Of a stretch of 64,000 nucleotides of DNA, positions 45,008-53,648 are shown piece by piece. The stretch covers positions 62,001-126,000 of the forward strand of contig NHTQ01000003.1 of the NCBI GenBank assembly GCA_002166865.1, in the 5' to 3' direction. Every line of letters begins with the position of its first letter. The first letter of the stretch is position 1. Position numbers and translations under genes: made by a program. The stretch is from Rhodobacteraceae bacterium WFHF2C18 (GTDB lineage: Bacteria; Pseudomonadota; Alphaproteobacteria; Rhodobacterales; Rhodobacteraceae). The notes under the pieces are model-generated. The model had not been told where the DNA came from and searched no databases. It saw only the letters and a list, made by a program, of their open reading frames with translations.

Positions 45008-45714
45008 CAGTTCGTCCCCAGGTAGGCCGCCTGCACGGCCGGGTTGTCGTGGATCTCGGCGGGCGTGCCCTCGGCCAGGATGGCACCCTGGTTCATAACC
45101 GTCACCGCGTCGGCCACCTGCATGACGACGTGCATGTTATGCTCGATCAGAAGGACGGTGACCTGCCCGGCGAGCGCGCGCACCAGCCCGGTGAAGCGCG
45201 CGATCTCGCTGTCGGAAAGCCCTTGGGTGGGCTCGTCCAGGATCAGCAGCCGCGGCGCCTGCACCAGCCCCATCGCCAGTTCCAGAAGCCGCTGGTGGCC
45301 GTAGCTCAGATCGCCCGCGGGCCGGTCGGGATCCTCGGTCAGCCCCACACGGTCCAGCGCCTCGCGCACGGCCGCATCCACCTGCGGACCCGCCAGCCGG
45401 CGGCGTGCGGCCAGCGCCACGTTCTCGTGCACCGGCAGCCGCCCGAACACCGAGGTGATCTGGAAGGTATAGGCCATGCCGCGCCGGATCCGGCGATGCG
45501 CGGCCATGCCGGTGACGTCACGCCCGTCAAAGACCACCCGGCCCGCGTCCGCCCGCAGGCGGCCGCAAATCATGCCAACCAGGGTCGTCTTGCCGGCACC
45601 GTTGGGGCCGATGAGGGCGCGCACCTGGCCTTCGGGCAGGTCGAAATCCACCTCCGCCACCGCGCTCAGCCCGGCGAAGTGCTTGGACAGCCCCTCGGTG
45701 CACAGAAGGCTCAT
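45007..45714 (-). CDS. HAAT-family ABC ATPase, LivG-like (second importer)
   Basis: A 235-residue ATPase: Walker A GPNGAGKTT, RRGMAYTFQITSVFGRLPVHENV around the Q-loop, signature LSYGHQRLLELAMGL, Walker B PRLLILDEPTQGL and LLIEHNMHVV with the switch His. ATG 45714 gives the normal length, and its overlap with the LivM-like stop (ATGA) supports it; a much longer open frame upstream runs through that gene and is a shadow. Confidence 0.93.
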   Translation of the reverse strand: MSLLCTEGLSKHFAGLSAVAEVDFDLPEGQVRALIGPNGAGKTTLVGMICGRLRADAGRVVFDGRDVTGMAAHRRIRRGMAYTFQITSVFGRLPVHENVALAARRRLAGPQVDAAVREALDRVGLTEDPDRPAGDLSYGHQRLLELAMGLVQAPRLLILDEPTQGLSDSEIARFTGLVRALAGQVTVLLIEHNMHVVMQVADAVTVMNQGAILAEGTPAEIHDNPAVQAAYLGTN

Positions 45715-46655
45715 GGCAACCACCCCCAGAGCCGGCGGCGCACCTCGCCCATGAGCCCCTGCGGCGCGAAAAGCGTGAGCGCCACCAGCACCACGCCGGC
45801 GATCAGCATGTAGGCGGTCGTCACCCCCGAGGCCAGATCGATCAGGTAGAACATGAACAGCGTGCCGACGAAGGGGCCCAGCACCGTGCCCGCGCCGCCC
45901 AGGAGCACCCAGAGCAGCGGGAAGATCGAGTACTGGACGCTGGCGAAGGTTGCCCCCGCGTAGCCGAACAGCAGGCCATAGACGGCGCCCGCCGCAGCCG
46001 ACATCGTGCCCGACACCACCAGCGCCCCCAGCTTGTGCAGGAAGGGATCGTAGCCCAGCATGCGCACCCGTTCCTCGTTCTCGCGGATGGCGATCAGCAC
46101 CTTCCCGAAGGGCCGGCGCACCAACCAGAGCGTGGACAGCAGGCACACCGCGAAAAGGCCCCAGGCGGCGAAATACCGGCTGACCGGGTCGGCAAGGTCG
46201 ATCCCCCACAGCACCCGCCGGGTCGCCGCTATCACGAAGCCCTCGTCGCCCCGGGTCCACTCGCCGAAATACAGGATCGTCAGGTGCCCCGCCTGCGCGA
46301 ACATCAGCGTCACGATCATGAAGGCCACCCCGGCCGTGCGCAGGGCCAGCAGCCCCAGCAGCGCCGAGACGGCGATGCCCGCCGCCAGCCCCGCCAGCAG
46401 CGCCGGGGCCGGCGCGGCCTCCAGGTGCTGCATGCTCAGGGCCATGCCGTACATGCCGGCCGCGAAGAACAGGGCGTGGCCCAGGCTGAGCAGCCCGGTG
46501 TAGCCGAACAGCAGGTTGTAGCCCAGCGCGTAGCTGGCCAGCACCATGATCCGGGCCAGGTTGCCGTGGTGATAGGCGGGCAGCACGAACTGCGCCGCGA
46601 AAAGCACCGCCAGCAGCCCCCCGTGCAGGGCGAGGATCCTGGCCCGCCGGCTCAC
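45711..46655 (-). CDS. HAAT-family ABC permease, LivM-like (second importer)
   Basis: A 314-residue membrane protein with about nine helices: YALGYNLLFGYTGLLSLGHALFF starts the core, AIRENEERVRMLGYDPFLHKLGA is the ATPase-contact loop and GGAGTVLGPFVGT follows. It overlaps both neighbours by four bases. Pairs with the LivH-like permease. Confidence 0.94.
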   Translation of the reverse strand: MSRRARILALHGGLLAVLFAAQFVLPAYHHGNLARIMVLASYALGYNLLFGYTGLLSLGHALFFAAGMYGMALSMQHLEAAPAPALLAGLAAGIAVSALLGLLALRTAGVAFMIVTLMFAQAGHLTILYFGEWTRGDEGFVIAATRRVLWGIDLADPVSRYFAAWGLFAVCLLSTLWLVRRPFGKVLIAIRENEERVRMLGYDPFLHKLGALVVSGTMSAAAGAVYGLLFGYAGATFASVQYSIFPLLWVLLGGAGTVLGPFVGTLFMFYLIDLASGVTTAYMLIAGVVLVALTLFAPQGLMGEVRRRLWGWLP

Positions 46656-47578
46656 GGCGCGCGCACCCCGAACAGCCCCTGCGGCCGGAACACCAGCACC
46701 AGCCCCACCAGAAGCGTGGCCAGGATCTTGGCCAGCGTGGGCGAGAAGAAGACCGAGATGATCCCGTCGCTCAGCCCGATCAGCACCGCCGCCAGCACCG
46801 TGCCCGGCAGGCTGCCCAGCCCGCCGATGATGACCACGACGAAGGACAGAAGCAGCGGATCACCCCCCATCAGGTAGTGCGCCTGCTGGATGGGCACGAT
46901 CAGCACCGCCGCCAGCGCGGCCAGCCCCGCGCCCAGCCCGAAGACCAGGGCATAGACCCGCTCCACCGGGATCGCGAAGGCCAGGGCCATCTCGCGGTCC
47001 ATCTGGGTGGCGCGCATCAACAGGCCGATGCGCGTGCGCGCCATCAGCGCCCAGACCCCCAGCAGCACGGCCACCGCGGCGCCGATCACGGCCAGCTTGT
47101 AGGTGGTCGTGCCCAGACCCCAGGGCCAGATCACCTGCCATCCCTCGGGGCCGTGCTCCAGCCAGGGCAGCGCGATCCGGGTGCTGAAGGGCGCCTGCAC
47201 CGGCCGCGCCTCGGGGCCGTAGGTCATCAGGGTGAGTTGCTGGATGATGTAGAGCAGCCCGATGGTGGCCACGATCGTGCGCTCGGGGTCGTAGTCCAGA
47301 TGCCGCAGGATGGTCACGTCGGCGGCCACGGCCACGGCGCCCACCACCACCGGCGCCACCACCAATGCTGCGGCGAAGCCAAGCGCGGGATGCCCGGCGA
47401 TGCCCTGGGCCACCCACCAGGCGATCACGGCCCCCAGCATGAAGAACTCGCCATGCGCGATGTTGACCACGCGCATGACGCCGAAGACAAGGCTCAGCCC
47501 GCAGGCCGTCAGCGCCAGCACGGCGGCCGTGACCGCCCCTTCGAGCGAGGCGAGCATGATATAGGGCCCGATTTCCAT
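46652..47578 (-). CDS. HAAT-family ABC permease, LivH-like (second importer)
   Basis: A 308-residue membrane protein: SLVFGVMRVVNIAHGEFFMLGA is the LivH start, MRATQMDREMALAFAIPVERVY the coupling loop, and VVIIGGLGSLPGTVLAAVLIG follows. Start ATG 47578 is preferred because translation from there begins at the first helix. A 166-base gap with a hairpin separates it from the binding-protein gene. Confidence 0.93.
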   Translation of the reverse strand: MEIGPYIMLASLEGAVTAAVLALTACGLSLVFGVMRVVNIAHGEFFMLGAVIAWWVAQGIAGHPALGFAAALVVAPVVVGAVAVAADVTILRHLDYDPERTIVATIGLLYIIQQLTLMTYGPEARPVQAPFSTRIALPWLEHGPEGWQVIWPWGLGTTTYKLAVIGAAVAVLLGVWALMARTRIGLLMRATQMDREMALAFAIPVERVYALVFGLGAGLAALAAVLIVPIQQAHYLMGGDPLLLSFVVVIIGGLGSLPGTVLAAVLIGLSDGIISVFFSPTLAKILATLLVGLVLVFRPQGLFGVRAP

Positions 47579-47714
47579 CGGCGCGCACCATTGCCCGCAA
47601 TCGCGCCGGTGGCAAGCGGAATGGCGCCAAGGCGCCTGCGCCGTTTGGTCCGTCCAGCGGCGGTCGGCGACCTGCGCGCCATCGCCCGCCACGTCCGCGC
47701 GGCCAGGCGGGAGC

Positions 47715-47734
47715 TGCCGGCCTGACGGCCGGCA
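47715..47734 (-). other. Small hairpin after the second binding-protein gene
   Basis: Seven-base arms TGCCGGC/GCCGGCA with a six-base loop, 11 bases beyond the stop codon on the transcribed strand and with no T-run. It may limit read-through or protect the abundant binding-protein message. Confidence 0.4.
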
Positions 47735-47744
47735 CCCGGTCCCC

Positions 47745-49031
47745 TCAGAGCGGGCGCTTGGTGTAATCCACCTCGTCGGGGTAGAAGGTGTCCTCGATGG
47801 AGGTGGTATGCACCTTGACGAGGTTGCCGTTCTCCACGCGCGAGATGTGCTGCTGGCCGAAGACCTGGTGGGTCTTGCCGTTGAACACCTTGGGCCCTTG
47901 CGGATGCTCGCGGGAGTGCGGCATCACGGTGATGTCCTCCACCGCCTCGACCAGGGAGGCGCGATCCTGCGGGCCGCGGTAGCCCGCCGCCTCCATCGCC
48001 TGCTTGATGACATACAGCGTCTCCCAGCAGCCGAACATGTGACCGTAGGTCGAGACATCGGCGGGATCGTTGATGGCGGCGCCGCGGTCGTTCACGCCCA
48101 CCTGTGCGCGATAGTACTTGTCGAACTCAGACTGGTCGGGCTGCGCATGGCGCGGCATGCCTTCCCAGAAGTGCGAGCCCTCGAGAAACTCAAGGCCGGG
48201 GCTGTCCATGGCCACCGCCTCGAGGCTGTCGATGAAGCCGAAGAGCTCCGGGCCCCGCCCCCCGAAGAATTCGCCCAGTTCCTTTACGAAGGTCAGCACC
48301 CCGGGCCCCACCATGACGTGGTAGAGCACCTCCGTCTCGCGCGGGATCTTGGGGAAATACTTCGTGAACGAGGTCTCGGACGGCGGGATTGCGAGCTTGG
48401 CCAGCACCTCGCCACCCTGTGCCTCCACCGCGGCGGAAAAGAAATCGCGATGGTCGTGGCCGTAGGCGTAGTCGGGAAAGACCAGGGTGACCTTCTTGCC
48501 AAGGTTTTCGGTCACGAACGGGGCCATTGCCTTCACCTGGCTTTTCACATCGGTGATCCCCGGTTGCAGCGTGTAGCGGTTGAGCATGCCGCTGGCGACG
48601 TGATGGCCCTCGGAGACCACGAAATAGGGAAGCTTCAGTTCCCCTGCCCGCGGGGCCGACCCGATGACGACATGGCTGAACAGCGTGCCGAAGGCCACGT
48701 CGGCATTGTGCTGCGTGGCGAATTTCTCGACGACCTCGGCACCGCGCTTGGGGTCGGTGCCGTCGTCTTCGGCGACGATCTCCACCGGCCGGCCATTGAT
48801 GCCGCCGGCGTCGTTGATGAGCTTCGCCGCCGCCTCGGTGGTGCGACCGTACCAGCGTCCGTAGGCGGCCCCGATGCCCGTGCGGTGCACCTGGAAACCG
48901 ATCCGGATCGGTTCGGCCGACTGGGCATGGCTGAAGCGCGCCCAGAGCGGCAGACTGGCCGCGCCCGCGGCCCCGCCGGCCAGCGTCTTGAGCGCGCCGC
49001 GGCGCGTGGTGCCGGTCTTGGGGTTGGTCAT
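47745..49031 (-). CDS. Tat-exported substrate-binding protein of the second HAAT importer
   Basis: A 428-residue periplasmic binding protein. The N-terminus has a twin-arginine motif (TTRRGALKTLAGG), a hydrophobic stretch and a cut near SHAQSAEP, so it is exported folded, possibly with a bound cofactor or ligand. The mature part begins IRIGFQVHRTGIGAAYGRW, then INDAGGINGRPVEIVAEDDGTDP, the Peripla_BP_6 pattern. It leads the importer operon (44312-47578). Relatives bind amides, urea or amino acids; the ligand is not evident. Confidence 0.92.
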   Translation of the reverse strand: MTNPKTGTTRRGALKTLAGGAAGAASLPLWARFSHAQSAEPIRIGFQVHRTGIGAAYGRWYGRTTEAAAKLINDAGGINGRPVEIVAEDDGTDPKRGAEVVEKFATQHNADVAFGTLFSHVVIGSAPRAGELKLPYFVVSEGHHVASGMLNRYTLQPGITDVKSQVKAMAPFVTENLGKKVTLVFPDYAYGHDHRDFFSAAVEAQGGEVLAKLAIPPSETSFTKYFPKIPRETEVLYHVMVGPGVLTFVKELGEFFGGRGPELFGFIDSLEAVAMDSPGLEFLEGSHFWEGMPRHAQPDQSEFDKYYRAQVGVNDRGAAINDPADVSTYGHMFGCWETLYVIKQAMEAAGYRGPQDRASLVEAVEDITVMPHSREHPQGPKVFNGKTHQVFGQQHISRVENGNLVKVHTTSIEDTFYPDEVDYTKRPL

Positions 49032-49130
49032 GTCGTTCGTCCTCCAGAATTTGGCCGACCATCTTACCGGTTCGGCACCTTACGTTGCGTCACAATCAAA
49101 TCCCGGCCGGATTGTCCAGCCGGCCGGGCC

Positions 49131-50453
49131 CTACACGCCGCGTGGCGAGGCCAGCAGCCAGAGCCCGAAGAAGGTATAGGCGACCATGAAGCCGGCCAAG
49201 GGGGCCTGCCCCAGCGTGGCCCGCCAGGAACTGCCGTGGCCGCGCACCGCCAGGGCATGGGCCACCAGGATGGCCAGGACATGGCCGCCCACCACGGCGC
49301 CGGCCTGGGTGAGCCAGATTGCCTGCACGGTGCCGGGCGTGTTCAGGAACCCGGTCGTGACGTGGAAGGTTCCCAGGCCCAGAAGATCGGCCCCGCTGTT
49401 CAGCGGATCGTTCAGCGCCTTGAGCACGTATTGCCCGTTGACCAGGGCGCTGGTGAGGTAATGCGCGATGTGATAGCCCAGCGCGATCGGCAGGATGGAG
49501 GGGGCGAAGACGCGAACCGACTGCAGGACCGTCCGGTTCGTACCGGCGATCCGTTCGCCCAGCCAGAGGCTGACCGCGAAGATCGCCACCAGCGCCACGT
49601 TGGCGACGAGAAGGCCCACGAGGTTCTCGGCAACCACCGCCGAGCGGCCGGGAAACTCCAGCGGGTTGATCCCGATCTGGACCAGCCACCAGAAGGTTTC
49701 GTTCACGCCGTCGAAGCTGCCGGCGCCCAGCATGAGCAGGATGAAGAGCGCCAGGCTTGCAGGCACCTTCCGGCCGCGCGCGTAGCTGCGCATAAGCACG
49801 GTCAGCGCCTCGCCCCGGACCATCCAGCGCGGACCGAAAAGCACCACCCCGGCCAGCATCGCCAGCCAGTATAGCCCTGCCACCACCGCCAGGCGATGCG
49901 GATCCGCCGGCGCGATATCGGCCATCAGGAATCCCGCGAACCCCATGAACAGAACGATCGCCGGCGCATGGCCCAGGGCGCGCGGCAGGCGCAGTGGCGG
50001 CCGCCCCCCGCTCATGCGGGCCAGGGCCGCCGCCGGGCCGGTAAAGGGATTGGTCCAGCGCCAGTGATTGCCAAGCAGCCCCTGCACCGTCACCAGCCCG
50101 ATCCACCAGACCGTCCAGACCGCCAGCGGCAGCGGATTGGTCAGCGGATCGTGACCGCCGGTCAGGCCGCGCCAGACCAGAAAGGCCAGCAGCGCCGCCG
50201 ACAGGCAGCTTGTCACGTGCCGCAGCGGGATTCCCGACCGGGGCAGCAGCGCGACCGGCCGAAACAGCGCCGCGGCCACCCCAGGGGGCAGGACCGCCAG
50301 AAGCCCCACCGTCAGGGCCACCGTCGCCACGCCGGCGGCGATGTAGATATCCGTTGGCAGCAGCAGCACGAAGCCCTGGTCGGCGGCATGTGCCAGCGCC
50401 TTGCCGGGCCCTAGGGTCAGCGCTGCCGCGACGGCGACACCCAAGCGCCGCAT
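49131..50453 (-). CDS. Polytopic membrane protein of unknown function
   Basis: A 440-residue protein with an N-terminal signal-like segment ending KALAHAADQG and about ten further hydrophobic helices. Motifs that stand out are NHWRWTNPFTGP, PRWMVRGEALTVLMRSYARG and SILPIALGYHIAHYLTSALVNGQYVLKALNDP. Similar bacterial membrane proteins have been labelled fenitrothion hydrolase-like (recalled, weak). I cannot give a function. GGAGGAAA precedes ATG 50453. It has no clear link to the neighbouring importer or azlCD. Confidence 0.78.
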   Translation of the reverse strand: MRRLGVAVAAALTLGPGKALAHAADQGFVLLLPTDIYIAAGVATVALTVGLLAVLPPGVAAALFRPVALLPRSGIPLRHVTSCLSAALLAFLVWRGLTGGHDPLTNPLPLAVWTVWWIGLVTVQGLLGNHWRWTNPFTGPAAALARMSGGRPPLRLPRALGHAPAIVLFMGFAGFLMADIAPADPHRLAVVAGLYWLAMLAGVVLFGPRWMVRGEALTVLMRSYARGRKVPASLALFILLMLGAGSFDGVNETFWWLVQIGINPLEFPGRSAVVAENLVGLLVANVALVAIFAVSLWLGERIAGTNRTVLQSVRVFAPSILPIALGYHIAHYLTSALVNGQYVLKALNDPLNSGADLLGLGTFHVTTGFLNTPGTVQAIWLTQAGAVVGGHVLAILVAHALAVRGHGSSWRATLGQAPLAGFMVAYTFFGLWLLASPRGV

Positions 50454-50545
50454 GTGGTTTCCTCCCTCGCAGAATTGGCGGGTCATCAAGCGGGGTCTCA
50501 CCGGTTCCTAAAGCGCCCGACCGCCGCCTGCCCTGCGGCAGAGCG

Positions 50546-50872
50546 TCACCCAAGCAGGTAGAGCGCCCCATACAGCGTGGCCGCGCCCAGGCAGATCGAC
50601 AAAACGACGTTGCGGGTGCCCACCCCGACACCGAGGGTCACCGCGGCGGCCATCATCCGCGGGGCATCCATTTGACCGCCCGTGGCCTCGGGCCAGACGA
50701 CAAGCGGCGCCACGAGCCCCGGCAGCACGGCGACGGCCGTGTAGCGCAGGTGGCGCAGCACCCAGGCCGGCATGGCGCGGTCCCCGATCAGGCCGGTGAA
50801 GACGAAACGCAGGCCGAAGGTGCCCACCCCCAGCAGACCGATCACGGTCCAGAGCGCGCCGGTTTCGATCAT
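50546..50872 (-). CDS. azlD: AzlD-type branched-chain amino acid export subunit
   Basis: A 108-residue protein with about four helices, typical of AzlD (GLLGVGTFGLRFVF, LRYTAVAVLPGLVAPL). With AzlC it forms an exporter of branched-chain amino acids or their analogues. Its start overlaps the azlC stop by four bases. Confidence 0.9.
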   Translation of the reverse strand: MIETGALWTVIGLLGVGTFGLRFVFTGLIGDRAMPAWVLRHLRYTAVAVLPGLVAPLVVWPEATGGQMDAPRMMAAAVTLGVGVGTRNVVLSICLGAATLYGALYLLG

Positions 50873-51594
50873 GCCCCCTCCCCGCGCGCGGCGCGGCGCG
50901 CCTCGATCACCTCGACGCGCGCACCGGTCATCATCGCCAGGACCGCGGCGAGCAGAAGCCCCAGATTGTACGGCAGGAAGGCGAAGACCAGCGCCGCCGT
51001 CACCGACACGACCGCCGCGGCCAGATGCGCCCGGGTATGCAGCATCGGCCCCACCATGGCCAGGAAGGTGATCGGCACCGCGAAATCCAGCGCCAGCCCG
51101 GCGGGCATCGCGCTGCCCACCAGCGCGCCGACCAGGGTAAAGGCATACCACAGGGGCACGATCGGCACGGCGACCGCCAGGAAATACCCGAGCTTTTGTC
51201 GCGCGGTCCAGTCGGGGCGGTTCTGGTACTTCAGGATCGAGCAGGCGTAGGTCTGATCCACCGTCAGGTAGGCCGCCAGCGCCCGCTGCCACAGCGGCGC
51301 GGCCCCCAGGTGCGGCGTGAGCGAGGCGGAATACATCGCCATGCGAAGGTTGACGGCCAGCGCCGAGACCAGCGCGATCACCGCCGGCGCGTCCTTGCTG
51401 AGCAGTTCCACCGCCGTGAACTGCGCCGCCCCCGCGATCACGAGGACCGAAAAGGCCATCGTTTCCACGAGGTTCAGCCCGGCCTCGGTGGCCACGACGC
51501 CGAACAGCAGGGCGAAGGGCACGATCACCAGCACGAAGGGCGCGCCATCGCGCACCCCCTGCCAGAAGATGGATTTCGTGGTTTCCGTCGTCAC
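50869..51594 (-). CDS. azlC: AzlC-type branched-chain amino acid exporter, large subunit
   Basis: A 241-residue membrane protein: PFALLFGVVATEAGLNLVETMAFSVLVIAGAAQFTAVELL and ALAVNLRMAMYSASLTPHLG are the AzlC hallmarks. About six helices. It is coupled to azlD (ATGA) and divergent from fdhD, 62 bases apart. Confidence 0.93.
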   Translation of the reverse strand: MTTETTKSIFWQGVRDGAPFVLVIVPFALLFGVVATEAGLNLVETMAFSVLVIAGAAQFTAVELLSKDAPAVIALVSALAVNLRMAMYSASLTPHLGAAPLWQRALAAYLTVDQTYACSILKYQNRPDWTARQKLGYFLAVAVPIVPLWYAFTLVGALVGSAMPAGLALDFAVPITFLAMVGPMLHTRAHLAAAVVSVTAALVFAFLPYNLGLLLAAVLAMMTGARVEVIEARRAARGEGA

Positions 51595-51656
51595 CGCGAG
51601 GCCCTAGATTGTCCGGTATCCGGCGTTGGCCTACGCCCTCGCGGAAGGAGATGCAA

Positions 51657-52541
51657 TTGGCAAGACCCGACGACCCAGACGGCTACGTCATCGCGCCCGA
51701 TCCCAAGGCGCCGCGCCTGACCCGGGCGGTGGAGGGCGTGGACCAGAACGGCGCGCCCGCGGCCATCCGCGTGGTCGAGGAACGGCCCCTGACGATCTTC
51801 CTCAACGGGCAGGAGATCGTGACCGCGATGACCATCGGGGATTATCCCGAATACCTGGCCCTCGGCTTTCTGCGCAACCAGGGCATGCTGCGGGCCGACG
51901 AGACGGTCGAGCGCGTCGATTTCGACGAGGATCTGGACACCGTGGTGGTGCGCACCGACGGGCAGACCACCTACGAGGAAAAACTGAAGAAGAAGACCCG
52001 GACCAGCGGCTGCGCCGTCGGGACCGTCTTCGGCGACATGATGGAGGGGCTGGAGGCGGTGGAACTGCCGGATCTGGCGGTGCGCGCCTCGCATCTCTAC
52101 GCGCTGGCCAGCACGATCAACCGGACGCCGTCCTTGTATCTCGAGGCGGGCGCGATCCACGGCACGGTGCTGTGCCAGGGGGACCGGCCGCTTGTCTACA
52201 TGGAGGACGTGGGCCGGCACAACGCCGTCGACAAGATCGCGGGCTGGATGTTCTCCGAAGGCGTCTCGCCGGGGGACAAGCTGCTTTACACCACCGGGCG
52301 GCTGACCTCGGAGATGGTGATCAAGACGGCGCTGATGGGCATTCCGGCACTGGCCTCGCGCTCGGGCTTCACCGCCTGGGGGGTGGAGATCGCCCGCGAG
52401 GTGGGCCTCACGCTGATCGGCCGGATGCGCGGCAAGCGGTTCGTCTGCCTCAGCGGCGCGGCGCGGCTGGTGCGCGATGCCGACCCCGAGAGCGTGCCCG
52501 AGGAAGACGCGCGGCACCGCCGCAAGGGAGCGCAGGCATGA
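51657..52541 (+). CDS. fdhD: FdhD/FdsC-type formate dehydrogenase accessory protein
   Basis: A 294-residue protein needed to deliver the sulfurated Mo cofactor to formate dehydrogenase. RPLTIFLNGQEIVTAMTIGDYPEYLALGFL and VYMEDVGRHNAVDKIAGW are the family signatures. At the position of the E. coli sulfur-transfer CxxC motif it has GCAVGT, with only one Cys, as in alphaproteobacterial FdsC-like forms (recalled). I set the start at TTG 51657 because AAGGAG lies six bases upstream; ATG 51651 would be too close to that site. It heads the fdhD-mobA-mobB-moeA operon and probably serves the enzyme at 31937-34717. Confidence 0.9.
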   Translation: MARPDDPDGYVIAPDPKAPRLTRAVEGVDQNGAPAAIRVVEERPLTIFLNGQEIVTAMTIGDYPEYLALGFLRNQGMLRADETVERVDFDEDLDTVVVRTDGQTTYEEKLKKKTRTSGCAVGTVFGDMMEGLEAVELPDLAVRASHLYALASTINRTPSLYLEAGAIHGTVLCQGDRPLVYMEDVGRHNAVDKIAGWMFSEGVSPGDKLLYTTGRLTSEMVIKTALMGIPALASRSGFTAWGVEIAREVGLTLIGRMRGKRFVCLSGAARLVRDADPESVPEEDARHRRKGAQA

Positions 52542-52560
52542 GCGCGGCGGACCCGGCGGC

Positions 52561-53160
52561 ATGAAGCAGCCCCTGGGCGTCATCCTTGCCGGCGGGCGGG
52601 CGACCCGCATGGGCGGCGGCGACAAGGGCCTGCTGCCGCTCGGGACAGGCACGATCCTCGACCAGGTGATCGACCGGCTGCGCCCGCAGGTGGCGGGGCT
52701 CGCCCTGAACGCCAACGGCGATCCGGCGCGCTTCGCGTTCTTGGGGGTGCCCGTCCTGCCCGACAGCGTGGAGGGCTTTGCCGGGCCGCTGGCCGGGGTG
52801 CTGGCGGGGCTTGATTGGGCGGCGGGCGAAGGGGCCGAGACCATCGTCACCGTGGCCGCCGATACGCCGTTCTTCCCCTGCGACCTTGTCCCGCGCCTGC
52901 AGCTGGCCGCCGAGGGCATGGCGCATCCGCTGGCCCTGGCCGCCACACCGGACGGACGCCAGCCCACCTTCGGCCTCTGGCCCGTGGTCCTGCGCGCGGA
53001 CCTGCGCGCCGCCCTTGCCGGCGGACTGCGCAAGGTGGTCCAATGGACCGACGCACACGGCGGGCGGCGCGCGCTTTTCGACGAGGGGGGCGATCCCTTC
53101 TTCAACGTCAACACGCCGCAGGATCTTGCGCGGGCACAGCACATGGCGGCGCGTTCATGA
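52561..53160 (+). CDS. mobA: Molybdenum cofactor guanylyltransferase
   Basis: A 199-residue enzyme that joins GMP from GTP to molybdopterin, giving MGD. The nucleotide site is VILAGGRATRMGGGDKGLLPLG; VTVAADTPFFPCDLV holds the metal-binding Asp, and FFNVNTPQDL closes the family pattern. It follows fdhD by 19 bases and overlaps mobB by four. bis-MGD is the cofactor of the formate dehydrogenase in this window. Confidence 0.95.
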   Translation: MKQPLGVILAGGRATRMGGGDKGLLPLGTGTILDQVIDRLRPQVAGLALNANGDPARFAFLGVPVLPDSVEGFAGPLAGVLAGLDWAAGEGAETIVTVAADTPFFPCDLVPRLQLAAEGMAHPLALAATPDGRQPTFGLWPVVLRADLRAALAGGLRKVVQWTDAHGGRRALFDEGGDPFFNVNTPQDLARAQHMAARS

Positions 53161-53648
53161 GGCTTTACGGCGTGGTCGGCTGGAAGAACGCGGGCAAGAC
53201 CGGGCTGATGGAACGGCTGGTGGCCGAGATTTCGGGCCGCGGGCTGCGCGTCTCCACCGTCAAGCACGCCCATCACCGCATCGACGTGGACCAGCCCGGG
53301 ACCGACAGCCACCGCCACCGGCAGGCCGGCGCGACCGAGGTGCTGCTGGCCTCCGCCACGCGGTTCGCCCTGATGCACGAGCTGCGCGACGAGGGCGAGC
53401 CGGCGCTGGAGACGCTTCTGGCGCGCCTCGCCCCGGTCGACCTGGTGCTCGTGGAAGGCTACAAGCGCGCGGCCCATCCCAAGGTCGAGGCGCATCGCGC
53501 CGAGACGGGCAAGGGCCTCATCGCGGAAAACGACGCCTCGGTGCGCGCGGTGGCCAGCGATGTCGCGCTGGATCTCGACCGGCCGGTTTTCGCCCTTGAC
53601 GACACGCGGGCAATCGCGGATTTCATCCTGTCCGAGGTCGGTCTGTGA
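53157..53648 (+). CDS. mobB: Molybdopterin-guanine dinucleotide biosynthesis adaptor (GTPase)
   Basis: A 163-residue P-loop protein: VVGWKNAGKTGLMERLV is the Walker A site, VSTVKHAHHRIDVDQPGTDSHRH the conserved block, LVLVEGYKRAAHPKVEAHR the Walker B region. It assists MobA. ATGA overlap with mobA and GTGA overlap with moeA show tight coupling. Confidence 0.95.
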   Translation: MRLYGVVGWKNAGKTGLMERLVAEISGRGLRVSTVKHAHHRIDVDQPGTDSHRHRQAGATEVLLASATRFALMHELRDEGEPALETLLARLAPVDLVLVEGYKRAAHPKVEAHRAETGKGLIAENDASVRAVASDVALDLDRPVFALDDTRAIADFILSEVGL

